A DNA stretch of 64,000 bases from positions 69,874-133,873 of the forward strand of contig DASPJR010000067.1 of the NCBI GenBank assembly GCA_035628505.1, read 5' to 3'. The notes beneath the pieces were generated by a model. It was given only the letters and a program-made list of their open reading frames with translations. It was not told the origin of the DNA and did no database searches. This stretch comes from DASPJR01 sp035628505. GTDB taxonomy: Bacteria > Planctomycetota > SZUA-567 > H5-PLA8. The position numbers were made by a program, and so were the translations under genes. Positions 24,998 to 32,694 of this stretch are shown piece by piece. Each line of letters opens with the position of its first letter. Within the stretch, counting starts at the first letter, position 1.

Positions 24998-25684
24998 TTA
25001 CTTCTGTTCGGCGCCGCCGGCCACGGCGGCCGTGGTGCCCGAACGATCCGCGCGATCTCCACCGCCCGGGCCGCCGCGATCACCGCCGCGTCCGCGCCGT
25101 CCGCCGCCGCGGTCAGGACCGCCGCGTTCCTGGCGTTCAAAGCGCGGCTTGGGAGCAGGCGCTGTGAGGCTGGCTGCCAGTGTCGCGTCCGGAGGCAGCT
25201 GGATCCCGCGCAGCTCGCTGATCGCTTCGCGGCTGCGCAGCTTCAGCAGGCCGTCCATCGCGGCTTTCACCAGGTTCTTGCCGTTGTTCGAACCGCCCAC
25301 CGACTTGGTCAGAACGTCGCGCACGCCGATGCATTCCAGCACCGCCCGCACCGCCGCGCCGGCGATAACACCGGTACCGGGCAGCGCCGGGATAAAGACG
25401 ACTTCCGATGCGCCGTAGCGGCCGCGGACTTCATGCGGAATCGTGCTGCCGAAGGTCTGGATGCGGATCAGGTGCTTCTTGGCATCCTTCACCGCCTTCT
25501 CGATGGCGTTGGGAACTTCGCGCGCCTTGCCGTATCCGACGCCGATCACGCCGTTGCCGTTGCCGACAACCGACATCACCGCGAAGGAGAAGCGCTTGCC
25601 GCCCTTGACCACCGTGGCGCAGCGCCAGATGTCGATCACGCGCTCTTCGAGGTTCAGACCCGCCGGTTCAATTCGTTCGCCCAC
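24998..25684 (-). CDS. rpsE: 30S ribosomal protein uS5 with RGG-like tail
   Basis: A decoding-fidelity protein. The double-stranded-RNA-binding-like domain is FSFAVMSVVGNGNGVIGVGYGKAREVP, followed by FIPALPGTGVIAGAAVRAVLE and SVGGSNNGKNLVKA. I choose GTG 25684, eight bases after AGGAG, instead of an upstream TTG, giving 228 residues. From about residue 180 the C-terminus becomes Arg/Gly-rich (RGGPDRGGGRRGRGGDRGG), an RGG-box-like tail not found in E. coli S5; it may add RNA binding. Confidence 0.94.
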   Translation of the reverse strand: MGERIEPAGLNLEERVIDIWRCATVVKGGKRFSFAVMSVVGNGNGVIGVGYGKAREVPNAIEKAVKDAKKHLIRIQTFGSTIPHEVRGRYGASEVVFIPALPGTGVIAGAAVRAVLECIGVRDVLTKSVGGSNNGKNLVKAAMDGLLKLRSREAISELRGIQLPPDATLAASLTAPAPKPRFERQERGGPDRGGGRRGRGGDRGGPGGGDRADRSGTTAAVAGGAEQK

Positions 25685-25711
25685 AACCTTATCTCCTAAA
25701 CAATTCAATCA

Positions 25712-25752
25712 ATGCAGCATGCATACCCTTATGCATTATGCATCATGCATTA
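25712..25752. repeat. TGCATAATGCAT-family repeat (rplR-rpsE)
   Basis: GCAGCATGCATACCCTTATG followed by CATTATGCATCATGCATTATT: overlapping ATGCAT palindromes, also at 34434 and 39744. Confidence 0.75.
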
Positions 25753-26118
25753 TTAGAACTTCAGCCCGCCTTCGCGCGCTCCGTCCGCCAGTTCCTTGAT
25801 GCGGCCGTGGTACACGTACCCGCCGCGGTCGAAGACGACCTTCGAGATCTTCTTTTCCAGCGCCTTCTGCGCCACCAGCTTGCCCACCGCGCGCGCAGCT
25901 GCCTTGTTGGCGCCGGTCTTGAACTGCCCGTCCAGCTCTTTGCTCAGAGAGGACGCCGCGGCAAGGGTCGCACCCTTCACGTCGTCGATCACCTGCGCGT
26001 AGATGTGCTTTGAGCTGCGGAAAACGTTCAAGCGCGGACGCTCGCCCGTGCCGGTCACTCCCTTGCGCACCCGCTCGTGATTTCTGACGCGCCGTTCCTG
26101 GCGTGATACTTTGCTCAT
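25753..26118 (-). CDS. rplR: 50S ribosomal protein uL18
   Basis: Binds 5S rRNA together with L5. The 121-residue product has normal length and the family blocks RRVRNHERVRKGVTGTGERPRL, VFRSSKHIYAQVIDD, and the C-terminal VVFDRGGYVYHGRIKELADGAREGGLKF (conserved FDRGGYxYHGR). It lies between rplF and rpsE in standard order. Confidence 0.96.
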   Translation of the reverse strand: MSKVSRQERRVRNHERVRKGVTGTGERPRLNVFRSSKHIYAQVIDDVKGATLAAASSLSKELDGQFKTGANKAAARAVGKLVAQKALEKKISKVVFDRGGYVYHGRIKELADGAREGGLKF

Positions 26119-26228
26119 GTCTTTGTTTCCTGTAATCTGCGCTTTCGCGCGCCCTTCCTCGTTTACTTCTTATGCCGCCCGCGTTCTGTGGCCTCCGGAC
26201 CGACCGGAGCACCCGCGAGCGATTACTC

Positions 26229-26789
26229 TTAGGCTCCCGCCGCCGCGACCGTCTTGCCCGGCAGCTTGCGGACCACTTCGCCGGCGTAGCGCACGCCCTT
26301 GCCCTTGTACACGTCGGGCTTGCGAATCAGGCGGATCGACGCGGCGACCTGTCCGACCAGCTGCTTGTCGATGCCGACGATGTTGATCTGCGTCGGCTGC
26401 GGCACGGTCACCGTCACGCCCTCGGGAATGTTGTAAACTTCCGGAATCTTCGTGTTGTAGCCGACGAAGAGTTCCAGCTTCTTGCCCTTGAGCTGCGCGC
26501 GGTAACCGACGCCCTGGATTTCCAGCGCCTTCTCGTAGCCCTTGGTCACGCCTTCGATCATGTTGGCGATCAGCGCGCGGTAGAGGCCGTGCTTGGCGCG
26601 GTCCATGCGCACGTCGCCCTGGCGGTTGACGCGCACTTCCTTGGCGGCCGCATCGACTTCGACGCTGATGGCGCCGGTGATCTCCTGCGACAGCGAGCCC
26701 TTCGGGCCTTTTACCGTCACCTTGTTGCCGGCGACCTTCACGTCGACTCCGGCCGGGATGGCGATGGGCTTTTTACCAATTCGTGACAT
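26229..26789 (-). CDS. rplF: 50S ribosomal protein uL6
   Basis: A large-subunit protein at the base of the stalk. It starts MSRIGKKPIAIPAGV, has the two-domain L6 fold, and contains the signature VKGPKGSLSQEI and the C-terminal PDVYKGKGVRYAGEVVRKLPGK (P-x-x-YKGKG-x-RY). At 186 residues it is close to normal (about 178), with a short Ala-rich end. Confidence 0.97.
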   Translation of the reverse strand: MSRIGKKPIAIPAGVDVKVAGNKVTVKGPKGSLSQEITGAISVEVDAAAKEVRVNRQGDVRMDRAKHGLYRALIANMIEGVTKGYEKALEIQGVGYRAQLKGKKLELFVGYNTKIPEVYNIPEGVTVTVPQPTQINIVGIDKQLVGQVAASIRLIRKPDVYKGKGVRYAGEVVRKLPGKTVAAAGA

Positions 26790-26819
26790 GATCAGTCTTC
26801 CTTCAATTCTTAAAACCGC

Positions 26820-26853
26820 TGACTCCAGACTCTCGACTCCGAGACTCCGGACT
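26820..26853. repeat. GACTCCAGACTC-family repeat (rpsH-rplF)
   Basis: TGACTCCAGACTCTCGACTC followed by CGAGACTCCGGACTC; a shorter relative of the element at 16766. Confidence 0.7.
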
Positions 26854-26856
26854 CTT

Positions 26857-27264
26857 TTAGTAGATCTTTACCAGCACTTCGCCGCCGACGTTCGCTTCGC
26901 GCGCTTCCTTGTCGGAGAGCACGCCCTTGGAGGTGGTCAGCACCAGGCAGCCCATGCCGCGCAGTACCGGCTTGAGCGTCTCCTTGCCGGCGTAAATTCT
27001 CCGCCCCGGCTTACTGACACGTTCGATCAGGTTGATCACCTGCTCGCCCGAGCGCCCGTACTTCAGGAAAATCTTGATGTCGTTCTGCGCCGGCGATTCG
27101 GGGTTCTTCACAATCTCGAAGCTCTTGATGAACCCTTCGCGCTGCAGCGCTTCGGAGATCGCGATGACGATCTTCGAGCTGCGCACGTTCACCGTCTCAC
27201 GGCGCAAATGCACCGCGTTGCGGATGCGGGTCAACATGTCGGCAATCGGATCGGTAACTGGCAT
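26857..27264 (-). CDS. rpsH: 30S ribosomal protein uS8
   Basis: A primary 16S rRNA-binding protein. It starts MPVTDPIADMLTRIRNA and ends RGMGCLVLTTSKGVLSDKEAREANVGGEVLVKIY (family motif G-[IL]-x-[IV]-x-[ST]-T-x-x-G). At 135 residues it has the expected length. It follows rpsN and precedes rplF. Confidence 0.97.
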   Translation of the reverse strand: MPVTDPIADMLTRIRNAVHLRRETVNVRSSKIVIAISEALQREGFIKSFEIVKNPESPAQNDIKIFLKYGRSGEQVINLIERVSKPGRRIYAGKETLKPVLRGMGCLVLTTSKGVLSDKEAREANVGGEVLVKIY

Positions 27265-27274
27265 GGCTCTTTAA

Positions 27275-27376
27275 TTCCTGGTTCCTGGTTTCTAGTTTTT
27301 AGTTCCTGGTTTCCGGAAGCGGGCTCTGTCGTCGCTGGCCATCAGACCAGAAACCAGAAACCCCAAACCAGAAACC
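27275..27376. repeat. GGTTTCTGG-family inverted repeat (rpsN-rpsH)
   Basis: TTCCTGGTTCCTGGTTTCTA on the left; ACCAGAAACCAGAAACCCC and AAACCAGAAACC on the right. Confidence 0.8.
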
Positions 27377-27383
27377 GCCCTTA

Positions 27384-27569
27384 TTACCAGCTCGACTTCT
27401 TCACGCCCGGGATCTCGCCGCGGTGCGCCAGCAGGCGGAAGCACAGTCGGCAGATCTTGAACTTGCGGTAGTAGCTCCGCGACCGGCCGCACAGCTCGCA
27501 GCGGTTGTACTTCTGCGTCGAGTACTTCGGTTCTTTCTTGCACTTGGCCTTCCAGCGAATACTGGCCAT
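27384..27569 (-). CDS. rpsN: 30S ribosomal protein uS14, zinc-binding type Z
   Basis: The 61-residue short form of S14. CELC and CRLC give a four-Cys zinc site, and FRLLAHRGEIPGVKKSSW is the conserved end. The short C+ form is typical of this position between rplE and rpsH. Confidence 0.97.
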   Translation of the reverse strand: MASIRWKAKCKKEPKYSTQKYNRCELCGRSRSYYRKFKICRLCFRLLAHRGEIPGVKKSSW

Positions 27570-27577
27570 TCTTCAAC

Positions 27578-27661
27578 TCCTGTTTCTGGTTTCGAGTTTC
27601 AGGTTTCTGGTTTTCCGTCGCCTGGCTTCAACCAGGAACTAGAAACGAGAAACCCTGAACC
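27578..27661. repeat. GGTTTCTGG-family inverted repeat (rplE-rpsN)
   Basis: GTTTCTGGTTTCGAGTTTCA and GGTTTCTGG on the left; AACCAGGAACTAGAAACGAG and AAACCCTGAACC on the right. Confidence 0.8.
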
Positions 27662-27666
27662 GTCAT

Positions 27667-28377
27667 TTAGTGGTCGCGGAACGGACAACCCAGCGCCTTG
27701 AGCAGCTCCCGCGCGTGCTCGTCCTTCTTTGCCGTCGTGCAGATGGTGATGTCCATTCCATGGATTACCTCGGCCTTATCGGCTTCGATTTCCGGGAATA
27801 CCGTCTGCTCCTGCAGGCCCAGCGAGTAATTGCCTCGTCCGTCGAACGCGCGCGGAGTAATACCGCGGAAGTCGCGCACGCGCGGCAGCGCCAGGTTGAA
27901 CAGGCGGTCGAGGAACTCGTACATCTTCGGTCCGCGCAGCGTCACGCGGCAGCCGATCTGCATGTTCTCGCGCAGTTTGAAGTTCGAGACCGACTTCTTC
28001 GAGAGCGTCATCACGGCCTTCTGGCCGCAGATCTGCGTCATGTCGGCCAGGCACTGCTCGCCGACCTTCGGGTTGTTGTCAGTCGCGGCCTTGCCGAAGC
28101 CCATGTTCAGGCAGACCTTCACCAGCCTGGGCACGGCATTCTTGTTCTTCAGATTGAATTTCTGCATCAGCGCCGGAATGACCTCGCTGTTGTACTTTTC
28201 TTTCAGGCGCAGAATCTTGAAGGCTTCCTGTGCGCCGGCTTCGACCTTTGCGCCCTTCTTGTCGGCGGCGGCCTTCTTCGCTTCCTTGGCGGCGCGGCTG
28301 GCTTCAAGCTGCGCGGCGGTCGGAGCGGCGGCGCCCTTCTTTTCGGGCTTCTTTTCGTCTTTTTCTTTTTCGGCCAT
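27667..28377 (-). CDS. rplE: 50S ribosomal protein uL5 with long N-terminal extension
   Basis: Binds 5S rRNA and the P-site tRNA. The L5 core begins near residue 55 (LRLKEKYNSEVIPALMQKFNLKN) and includes GQKAVMTLSKKSVSNFKLRE, GCRVTLRG, LPRVRDFRGI and the end FPEIEADKAEVIHGMDITI. I start at MAEKEKDEKKPEKKG (28377, AAGGA upstream), giving 236 residues against the usual 180. The first 50 residues are a charged Lys/Ala/Glu helix-like extension. It is located between rplX and rpsN. Confidence 0.94.
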   Translation of the reverse strand: MAEKEKDEKKPEKKGAAAPTAAQLEASRAAKEAKKAAADKKGAKVEAGAQEAFKILRLKEKYNSEVIPALMQKFNLKNKNAVPRLVKVCLNMGFGKAATDNNPKVGEQCLADMTQICGQKAVMTLSKKSVSNFKLRENMQIGCRVTLRGPKMYEFLDRLFNLALPRVRDFRGITPRAFDGRGNYSLGLQEQTVFPEIEADKAEVIHGMDITICTTAKKDEHARELLKALGCPFRDH

Positions 28378-28448
28378 GATCTCTGTTTCCTTTTGCTGCG
28401 CGCGGCGCGAGGCCACTTGCCCCGGACCCTTCGCTCAGGCGTTATTTT

Positions 28449-28778
28449 TTACTTTGCGAATTCCCGCTTCGGAGCCTTCTCTACCACCTGCACCGCCGAG
28501 ACGTGAATGGGGCGCTTCATGATCTTCAGGCCGCCCGCTTCGCCCGTCTTGGGGTTGTAGCGCGCGGTCTTCCACTGCTCGACTCCGCGCAGCGGCGTGG
28601 CGCGTTCGTTCTTCTTCGCCTTGGGACGCGGCATCTCGATCAGCAGCGTACCCTTGATGCGATCCACCTTGATCACCGTGCAGACCGGCGGCTTCTTGGT
28701 GTTTTCGTCGATGGCGTTGGCCGCTTCACCTTTAATGATGATGACCTTGTCGCCCTTGCAGATTTTCGTCTTAATCAT
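28449..28778 (-). CDS. rplX: 50S ribosomal protein uL24 (divergent)
   Basis: An early assembly protein. The start MIKTKICKGDKVIIIKGEAAN carries the KOW motif, although the usual GKDKG turn is replaced by a longer GEAANAIDENTKKPPV insertion. The C-terminal MKRPIHVSAVQVV is typical. I use ATG 28778 (109 aa); the frame continues upstream only into repeat sequence. Position between rplN and rplE supports the call. Confidence 0.88.
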   Translation of the reverse strand: MIKTKICKGDKVIIIKGEAANAIDENTKKPPVCTVIKVDRIKGTLLIEMPRPKAKKNERATPLRGVEQWKTARYNPKTGEAGGLKIMKRPIHVSAVQVVEKAPKREFAK

Positions 28779-28802
28779 GTCGTCGTCCGTTCTTCCGTTG
28801 CC

Positions 28803-28840
28803 GTTAACCAGAAACCTTAAACCAGAAACCAGCAACCGTC
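28803..28840. repeat. GGTTTCTGG-family partial repeat (rplN-rplX)
   Basis: GTTAACCAGAAACCTTAAAC followed by CAGAAACCAGCAACC; only one arm is evident here. Confidence 0.65.
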
Positions 28841-28841
28841 C

Positions 28842-29231
28842 TTAAACCACTTCCGCCGCCAGCGAAACAATCTTCATGAAACCCTTCTGGCGCAGCTCGC
28901 GGGCGACCGGTCCGAAGATGCGCGTGCCGCGCGGCTCTTTTTCCGGGGTGATCAGCACGATGGCGTTGTTGTCGAAGCGCACCGACGATCCGTCGGGCCG
29001 CTTGACCGCCTTGCGCGTGCGCACCACCACGCCCTTCACCACGAGCTTCTTCTTGTCCTTTTTGCTGGTCGTCATGAATTCACTGCCGGGCTGCACTTTC
29101 TTGACAGCGCAGACCACGATATCACCCACCGAGGCGTAGCGGCGATGCGTGCCGCCCAGAACCTTGATGCACTCAGCCGTGCGCGCGCCAGTGTTGTCCG
29201 CGACTACCACATTGGTGTTGACCTGAATCAT
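28842..29231 (-). CDS. rplN: 50S ribosomal protein uL14
   Basis: An intersubunit-face protein. MIQVNTNVVVADNTGARTAE and the C-terminal IFGPVARELRQKGFMKIVSLAAEVV are diagnostic. Length is 129 residues because of a small insertion (FMTTSKKDKKKL) compared with the normal 122. It sits between rpsQ and rplX. Confidence 0.97.
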   Translation of the reverse strand: MIQVNTNVVVADNTGARTAECIKVLGGTHRRYASVGDIVVCAVKKVQPGSEFMTTSKKDKKKLVVKGVVVRTRKAVKRPDGSSVRFDNNAIVLITPEKEPRGTRIFGPVARELRQKGFMKIVSLAAEVV

Positions 29232-29310
29232 GATCGCCTTTCAGTCGTTCGTCGTGATGCGGGCGCTAAAGCCCGCGGTCATTTGTTTTTCAGCACTTCC
29301 CGTACGAGCC

Positions 29311-29709
29311 TTAAGCCTTCGGCGCTTCCGGAGCGGGAGCGGCCGGCTTGGGCGCTTCCTTCTTCGGAGCGGCAACGTCCACTTCCTTGATCTCCAGCTG
29401 GCCCAGCACCGCGGCCCGTTCAATCACCTTCGTCAGGCGCCAGCGCTTCTGCTTGGAGATGGGGCGCGTCTCGACGATCTCGACGCGGTCGCCCTTCTTG
29501 GCCTCGTTCTTCTCGTCGTGCGCGTGCAGGTGCGTCGAGCGGAAGATGTACTTGCCGTAGCGCGGATGCTTGACCAGGTGCTTGATTTCCACCGTGATCG
29601 TCTTCTGCCGCACGTCGCTGAGCACGATGCCGACTTCCACGCGGCGCGCACCACGCTCCGCTGTGGCATCGTTCGTCTTCGCTGCAGCCGCCGTTGTTTC
29701 GCTTGCCAT
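29311..29709 (-). CDS. rpsQ: 30S ribosomal protein uS17, extended at both ends
   Basis: A 16S-binding OB-fold protein. The core GIVLSDVRQKTITVEIKHLVKHPRYGKYI and GDRVEIVETRPISKQKRWRL is intact. Total length is 132 against about 85 in E. coli. An Ala/Thr-rich stretch of some 25 residues precedes the core, and a Pro/Ala/Glu tail (APKKEAPKPAAPAPEAPKA) follows it. It lies between rpmC and rplN. Confidence 0.95.
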   Translation of the reverse strand: MASETTAAAAKTNDATAERGARRVEVGIVLSDVRQKTITVEIKHLVKHPRYGKYIFRSTHLHAHDEKNEAKKGDRVEIVETRPISKQKRWRLTKVIERAAVLGQLEIKEVDVAAPKKEAPKPAAPAPEAPKA

Positions 29710-29797
29710 AACTCTCCCTTGCTACTCTCTTTTCTCTGATGTCCGTTTCTGCTCTGCGCAGGCTTGCGCCCGCGCCAATCTCTCTATTGCGCCTGCC

Positions 29798-30274
29798 TCA
29801 GCGCGTCTGGCCCACGTCTTCGCGGTCGATCGAGGCGCGGCGGCGCTTGGCTTCGGCCAGGCGCACAGCGGCGCGGTCGGCAGCGGTGACGCATTCGATG
29901 TTGCGCGTGCGAATGCGGCCCAGCTGCGGCTTGACCTTGCGGTTCTCGCGCGGCTTGGCCAGCTCGGCCTTGATTTCCGCGTTGCGCTCGTCGGCGCGCT
30001 TGATCCACTTGGCGGCCGTCGGCGCCGCGTCCTTGGCCTTTGGCGCCAGATCGGTGATCGTCTTGTCCAGCTCCTGACGCAGCTCGCGTTCGCGCAGGAT
30101 GCTGCGGATGCGGGCGATCAGGCGCTTGCCTTCGCGCTTCTCGTGCGGCTTGATCGTCTCGCCGGACGCGCCTTTAACCACGGCGTCGAAGAGGCGCTTT
30201 TTCTCCAGCATGAGCTGGTCCTGCAGTTCCTGGCTGGTCTTCTCACGCAGAGCTTTTGCGGGTATGGCACTCAT
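29798..30274 (-). CDS. rpmC: 50S ribosomal protein uL29 with ~90-residue C-terminal extension
   Basis: L29 lies near the exit tunnel and contacts the signal recognition particle and trigger factor. The helical-hairpin core is residues 5-70 (KALREKTSQELQDQLMLEKKRLFDA, then RIRSILRERELR). Total length from ATG 30274 (AAGGA upstream) is 158 residues against about 65 in most bacteria. The extra part is helical and basic (KWIKRADERNAEIKAELAKPRE; ENRKVKPQLGRIRTRNIEC). The gene order rplP-rpmC-rpsQ confirms identity. Confidence 0.9.
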   Translation of the reverse strand: MSAIPAKALREKTSQELQDQLMLEKKRLFDAVVKGASGETIKPHEKREGKRLIARIRSILRERELRQELDKTITDLAPKAKDAAPTAAKWIKRADERNAEIKAELAKPRENRKVKPQLGRIRTRNIECVTAADRAAVRLAEAKRRRASIDREDVGQTR

Positions 30275-30287
30275 GTTTAACGTCCTT

Positions 30288-30369
30288 GTTTCTGGTTTCC
30301 AGTTTCTGGTTTCTGGTTCCTGCATTCCTGGTCGTTAACGAGAAACCAGAAACCATAAACCAGAAACTT
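30288..30369. repeat. GGTTTCTGG-family inverted repeat (rplP-rpmC)
   Basis: TTTCTGGTTTCCAGTTTCTG on the left; AACGAGAAACCAGAAACCAT and AAACCAGAAACT on the right. Confidence 0.8.
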
Positions 30370-30376
30370 CAGTTCT

Positions 30377-30796
30377 TTAAAACTCGGCGCGGCGCTTCAG
30401 GAACTTCATCCGGAAGGGGATCTTCCCCGACTGCAGGCGGAACGCTTCGCGCGCGGCCGTTTCCGGAACGCCGGCGACTTCGAAGAGCACCGTGCCGGGC
30501 TTGATCACGACCGCCCAGTATTCGATTTCACCCTTGCCCTTGCCCATGCGCGTTTCGGCGGCGATCGCGGTCACCGACTTGTGCGGGAAGACCCGGCACC
30601 AGTAGCGGCCTTCGGTTCCGATGAAGCGCGAGAGCACCACGCGGGCGGCTTCGAGCTGCTGCGCCGTCAGCCAGCCGGGTTCCATCGCCTGGATGCCGTA
30701 ATCACCGAACGCCACGTAGTTGCCGGCGGTCGCGTTGCCGCGAATGCGTCCGCGCTGGCTCTTGCGATATTTCACTCTCTTCGGCATCAACGCCAT
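30377..30796 (-). CDS. rplP: 50S ribosomal protein uL16
   Basis: Organises the A-site region of the large subunit. MPKRVKYRKSQRGR is the conserved start (Met 4 of the 139-codon frame; either Met 1 or 4 may be used). The core has FGDYGIQAMEPGWLTAQQLEAARV, FPHKSVTAIAAETRMGKGKG and VLFEVAGVPETAAREAFRL. It lies between rpsC and rpmC. Confidence 0.97.
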   Translation of the reverse strand: MALMPKRVKYRKSQRGRIRGNATAGNYVAFGDYGIQAMEPGWLTAQQLEAARVVLSRFIGTEGRYWCRVFPHKSVTAIAAETRMGKGKGEIEYWAVVIKPGTVLFEVAGVPETAAREAFRLQSGKIPFRMKFLKRRAEF

Positions 30797-30880
30797 GGGA
30801 ACTGCTCCTTCAATCTCTTAGTCGTGCTTCTTCTTCAGGTCGTACCGGAGATACGGGCTCTTGCGCCCGTATTACTGCTT

Positions 30881-31555
30881 TCAGCTTTCGGCGCCGGCCT
30901 CGACTGCGACGGCTTCCTTCTTGATCTTGCCCTTGTAGATCCAGACCTTCACGCCGATCACGCCGTAGTTGGTCGCCGCTTCGGCAAAGCCGTACTCGAC
31001 GTCTGCCGTCAGGGTGTGCAGCGGAAGGCTGCCAACCATGTACGGCTCCTGGCGCGCGATTTCAGCACCGCCCAGGCGGCCGGAGACGATCACTTTCACA
31101 CCCAGGGCGCCCTGGCCCATGGTGCCTTCGACCGATTTCTTCATCGCGCGGCGGAAGCTGGCGCGCTTGAGCAGCTGTTCGGCGATGCCTTCGGCCACCA
31201 GCTGCGCGTCGAGTTCCGGCTTGGTGATTTCGCGGATGTTGACCTGCACCTTCTTGCCCGAGCCATCCTTCGAGAACTTCTGCAGCTCTTCGCGGATCTT
31301 GTCGATTTCGGCGCCCTTCTTGCCGATCACGACGCCGGGGCGCGAGGTGAACAGGAACACGCGCGTCTCATCGCCGGTGCGCTCGATTTCAATCTTGCTC
31401 AGTCCGGCCTGCTTCAGGCGCGACTTGATAAACTTCTTGATGCGCTGATCTTCAACCAGGAAGGCGCCGTAGTCTTTCTTCCGGGCGTACCAGCGCGAGG
31501 TCCACGGGCGCGTGATGCCGACTCGAAAACCGTAAGGATGAACTTTCTGACCCAC
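30881..31555 (-). CDS. rpsC: 30S ribosomal protein uS3
   Basis: An mRNA-entry-site protein. I place the start at GTG 31555 (MGQKVHPYGFRVGITRPW), five bases after GGAGG; upstream codons have no homology. The KH domain is VVIGKKGAEIDKIREEL, and the C-terminal S3 domain has MGQGALGVKVIVSGRLGGAEIAR and GVKVWIYKG. At 224 residues it is normal. A stretch of REP-like repeats separates it from rplV. Confidence 0.96.
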   Translation of the reverse strand: MGQKVHPYGFRVGITRPWTSRWYARKKDYGAFLVEDQRIKKFIKSRLKQAGLSKIEIERTGDETRVFLFTSRPGVVIGKKGAEIDKIREELQKFSKDGSGKKVQVNIREITKPELDAQLVAEGIAEQLLKRASFRRAMKKSVEGTMGQGALGVKVIVSGRLGGAEIARQEPYMVGSLPLHTLTADVEYGFAEAATNYGVIGVKVWIYKGKIKKEAVAVEAGAES

Positions 31556-31570
31556 AAATGCCTCCGTCTT

Positions 31571-31713
31571 TCGTAGCGCAGGCATCTTGCCTGCCCGCCG
31601 TTGGGATTGGCGCTGCCAGATCCCCTTTACCTCGATCTCTCATTCACTCGCAGGCTGGAAGCCTGCGCTACAAATTTAACCACTCGCAGGCTGGAAGCCT
31701 GCGCTACAAATTT
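31571..31713. repeat. REP-like hairpins including a tandem pair (rplV-rpsC)
   Basis: GCGCAGGCATCTTGCCTGCC at about 31573. It is followed by two direct copies, 35 bases each, of CACTCGCAGGCTGGAAGCC plus TGCGCTACAAATTTAA (about 31644-31713). The rplV stop codon lies at the edge of the second copy. Confidence 0.8.
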
Positions 31714-32206
31714 AAGCCGCCTGTTCCTTCTTGCCCTTCTTCTTGCTCTTCTTCTCTTCCTTCACCGCTTCAGGTCCCAGCACCACCGTGATGTGGCTCA
31801 TGCGGCGCAGGATCGGGCGGGCGCGGCCCATTGGGCCAGCCAGGAAGCGCTTCAACCGCGGGCCTTCGTCCGCGTAGCACTCAGCGACGATCAGCTCGTC
31901 CGGGCTGACCTGCCCTTCGCTCTTCACGTCCGCGTTGCCCAGCGCGCTCAGAACCAGACGGTCCAGGTAGTACGCGGCGCGCTTACTCGAATAGCGCAGG
32001 ATTTCGCGCGCGCGATCCACTTTCTGGCCGCGGATCTGGTCGACGACCAGGCGCACCTTCTGCGGCGCGATGCGGATGTTGCGCAGCGTCGCGCCGTAGT
32101 AGCCTTCCGGGTAGACCAGCTTGGCCGTCGGCGCCTTTTCGTTGCCGGGGTGCTTGCGCTCAACCCGCTTCTGACTGACTTCCTTGCTGCGTACGATGTG
32201 TGACAT
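31712..32206 (-). CDS. rplV: 50S ribosomal protein uL22, both ends extended
   Basis: Lines the exit tunnel. The core has RIAPQKVRLVVDQIRGQKVDRA and the tunnel loop GPRLKRFLAGPMGRARPILRRMSHITVVL. It has 164 residues against 110-120 usually. About 35 extra residues precede the core (HPGNEKAPTAKLVYPEGYYG), and a Lys-rich tail (KEEKKSKKKGKKEQAA) ends it. The stop codon overlaps a REP-like repeat. Confidence 0.95.
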   Translation of the reverse strand: MSHIVRSKEVSQKRVERKHPGNEKAPTAKLVYPEGYYGATLRNIRIAPQKVRLVVDQIRGQKVDRAREILRYSSKRAAYYLDRLVLSALGNADVKSEGQVSPDELIVAECYADEGPRLKRFLAGPMGRARPILRRMSHITVVLGPEAVKEEKKSKKKGKKEQAA

Positions 32207-32272
32207 TGCTTATCTTTCCTGTCCGCTATAGTCCGGTTCGCTTCTGTCCGCGGGGCGTTTACGCCGCGCTGC

Positions 32273-32584
32273 TTAAGCCTTTGCCGCCGGGGCCGGAGCT
32301 GCTGCAGCCGGTTTGGCTGCGCCGCCGGCGCCCGAGTGGCCGCGGAACACGCGCGTGGGCGAAAACTCGCCCAGCTTGTGGCCGACCATTTCTTCCGTCA
32401 CGTAGACTTTCAGGTGCTGCTTGCCGTTGTGGACCATGAAGGTGTGGCCGACGAAGTCGGGAGTCACCGTGCAGGCCCGCGCCCAGGTCTTGATCGGATC
32501 GCGCGCGCCGGTGTCCTTCTGCTTCATGACCTTCTTCAGCAGCTTCTCGTCCACATAGGGACCTTTTTTCATCGAACGTGACAT
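32273..32584 (-). CDS. rpsS: 30S ribosomal protein uS19
   Basis: A head protein that works with S13. MSRSMKKGPYVDEKLLKKV and the block THMVHNGK-type (here FMVHNGKQHLKVYVTEEMVGHKLGEFSPTR) are diagnostic. At 103 residues it is slightly longer than usual, through an Ala-rich tail. It is between rplB and rplV. Confidence 0.97.
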   Translation of the reverse strand: MSRSMKKGPYVDEKLLKKVMKQKDTGARDPIKTWARACTVTPDFVGHTFMVHNGKQHLKVYVTEEMVGHKLGEFSPTRVFRGHSGAGGAAKPAAAAPAPAAKA

Positions 32585-32602
32585 CTGTTGTAACTCCGCT
32601 TT

Positions 32603-32690
32603 TTTGGTTTCTGGTCTCTAGTTTCTGGTTTCTGGTTTCCGGTTCGCTGGCGGTTAACCAGAAACCAGGAACCCCAAACCGTAAACCGTC
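32603..32690. repeat. GGTTTCTGG-family inverted repeat (rplB-rpsS)
   Basis: GGTTTCTGGTCTCTAGTTTC on the left; GTTAACCAGAAACCAGGAAC and CCCAAACCGTAAACC on the right. Confidence 0.8.
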
Positions 32691-32694
32691 GTTA

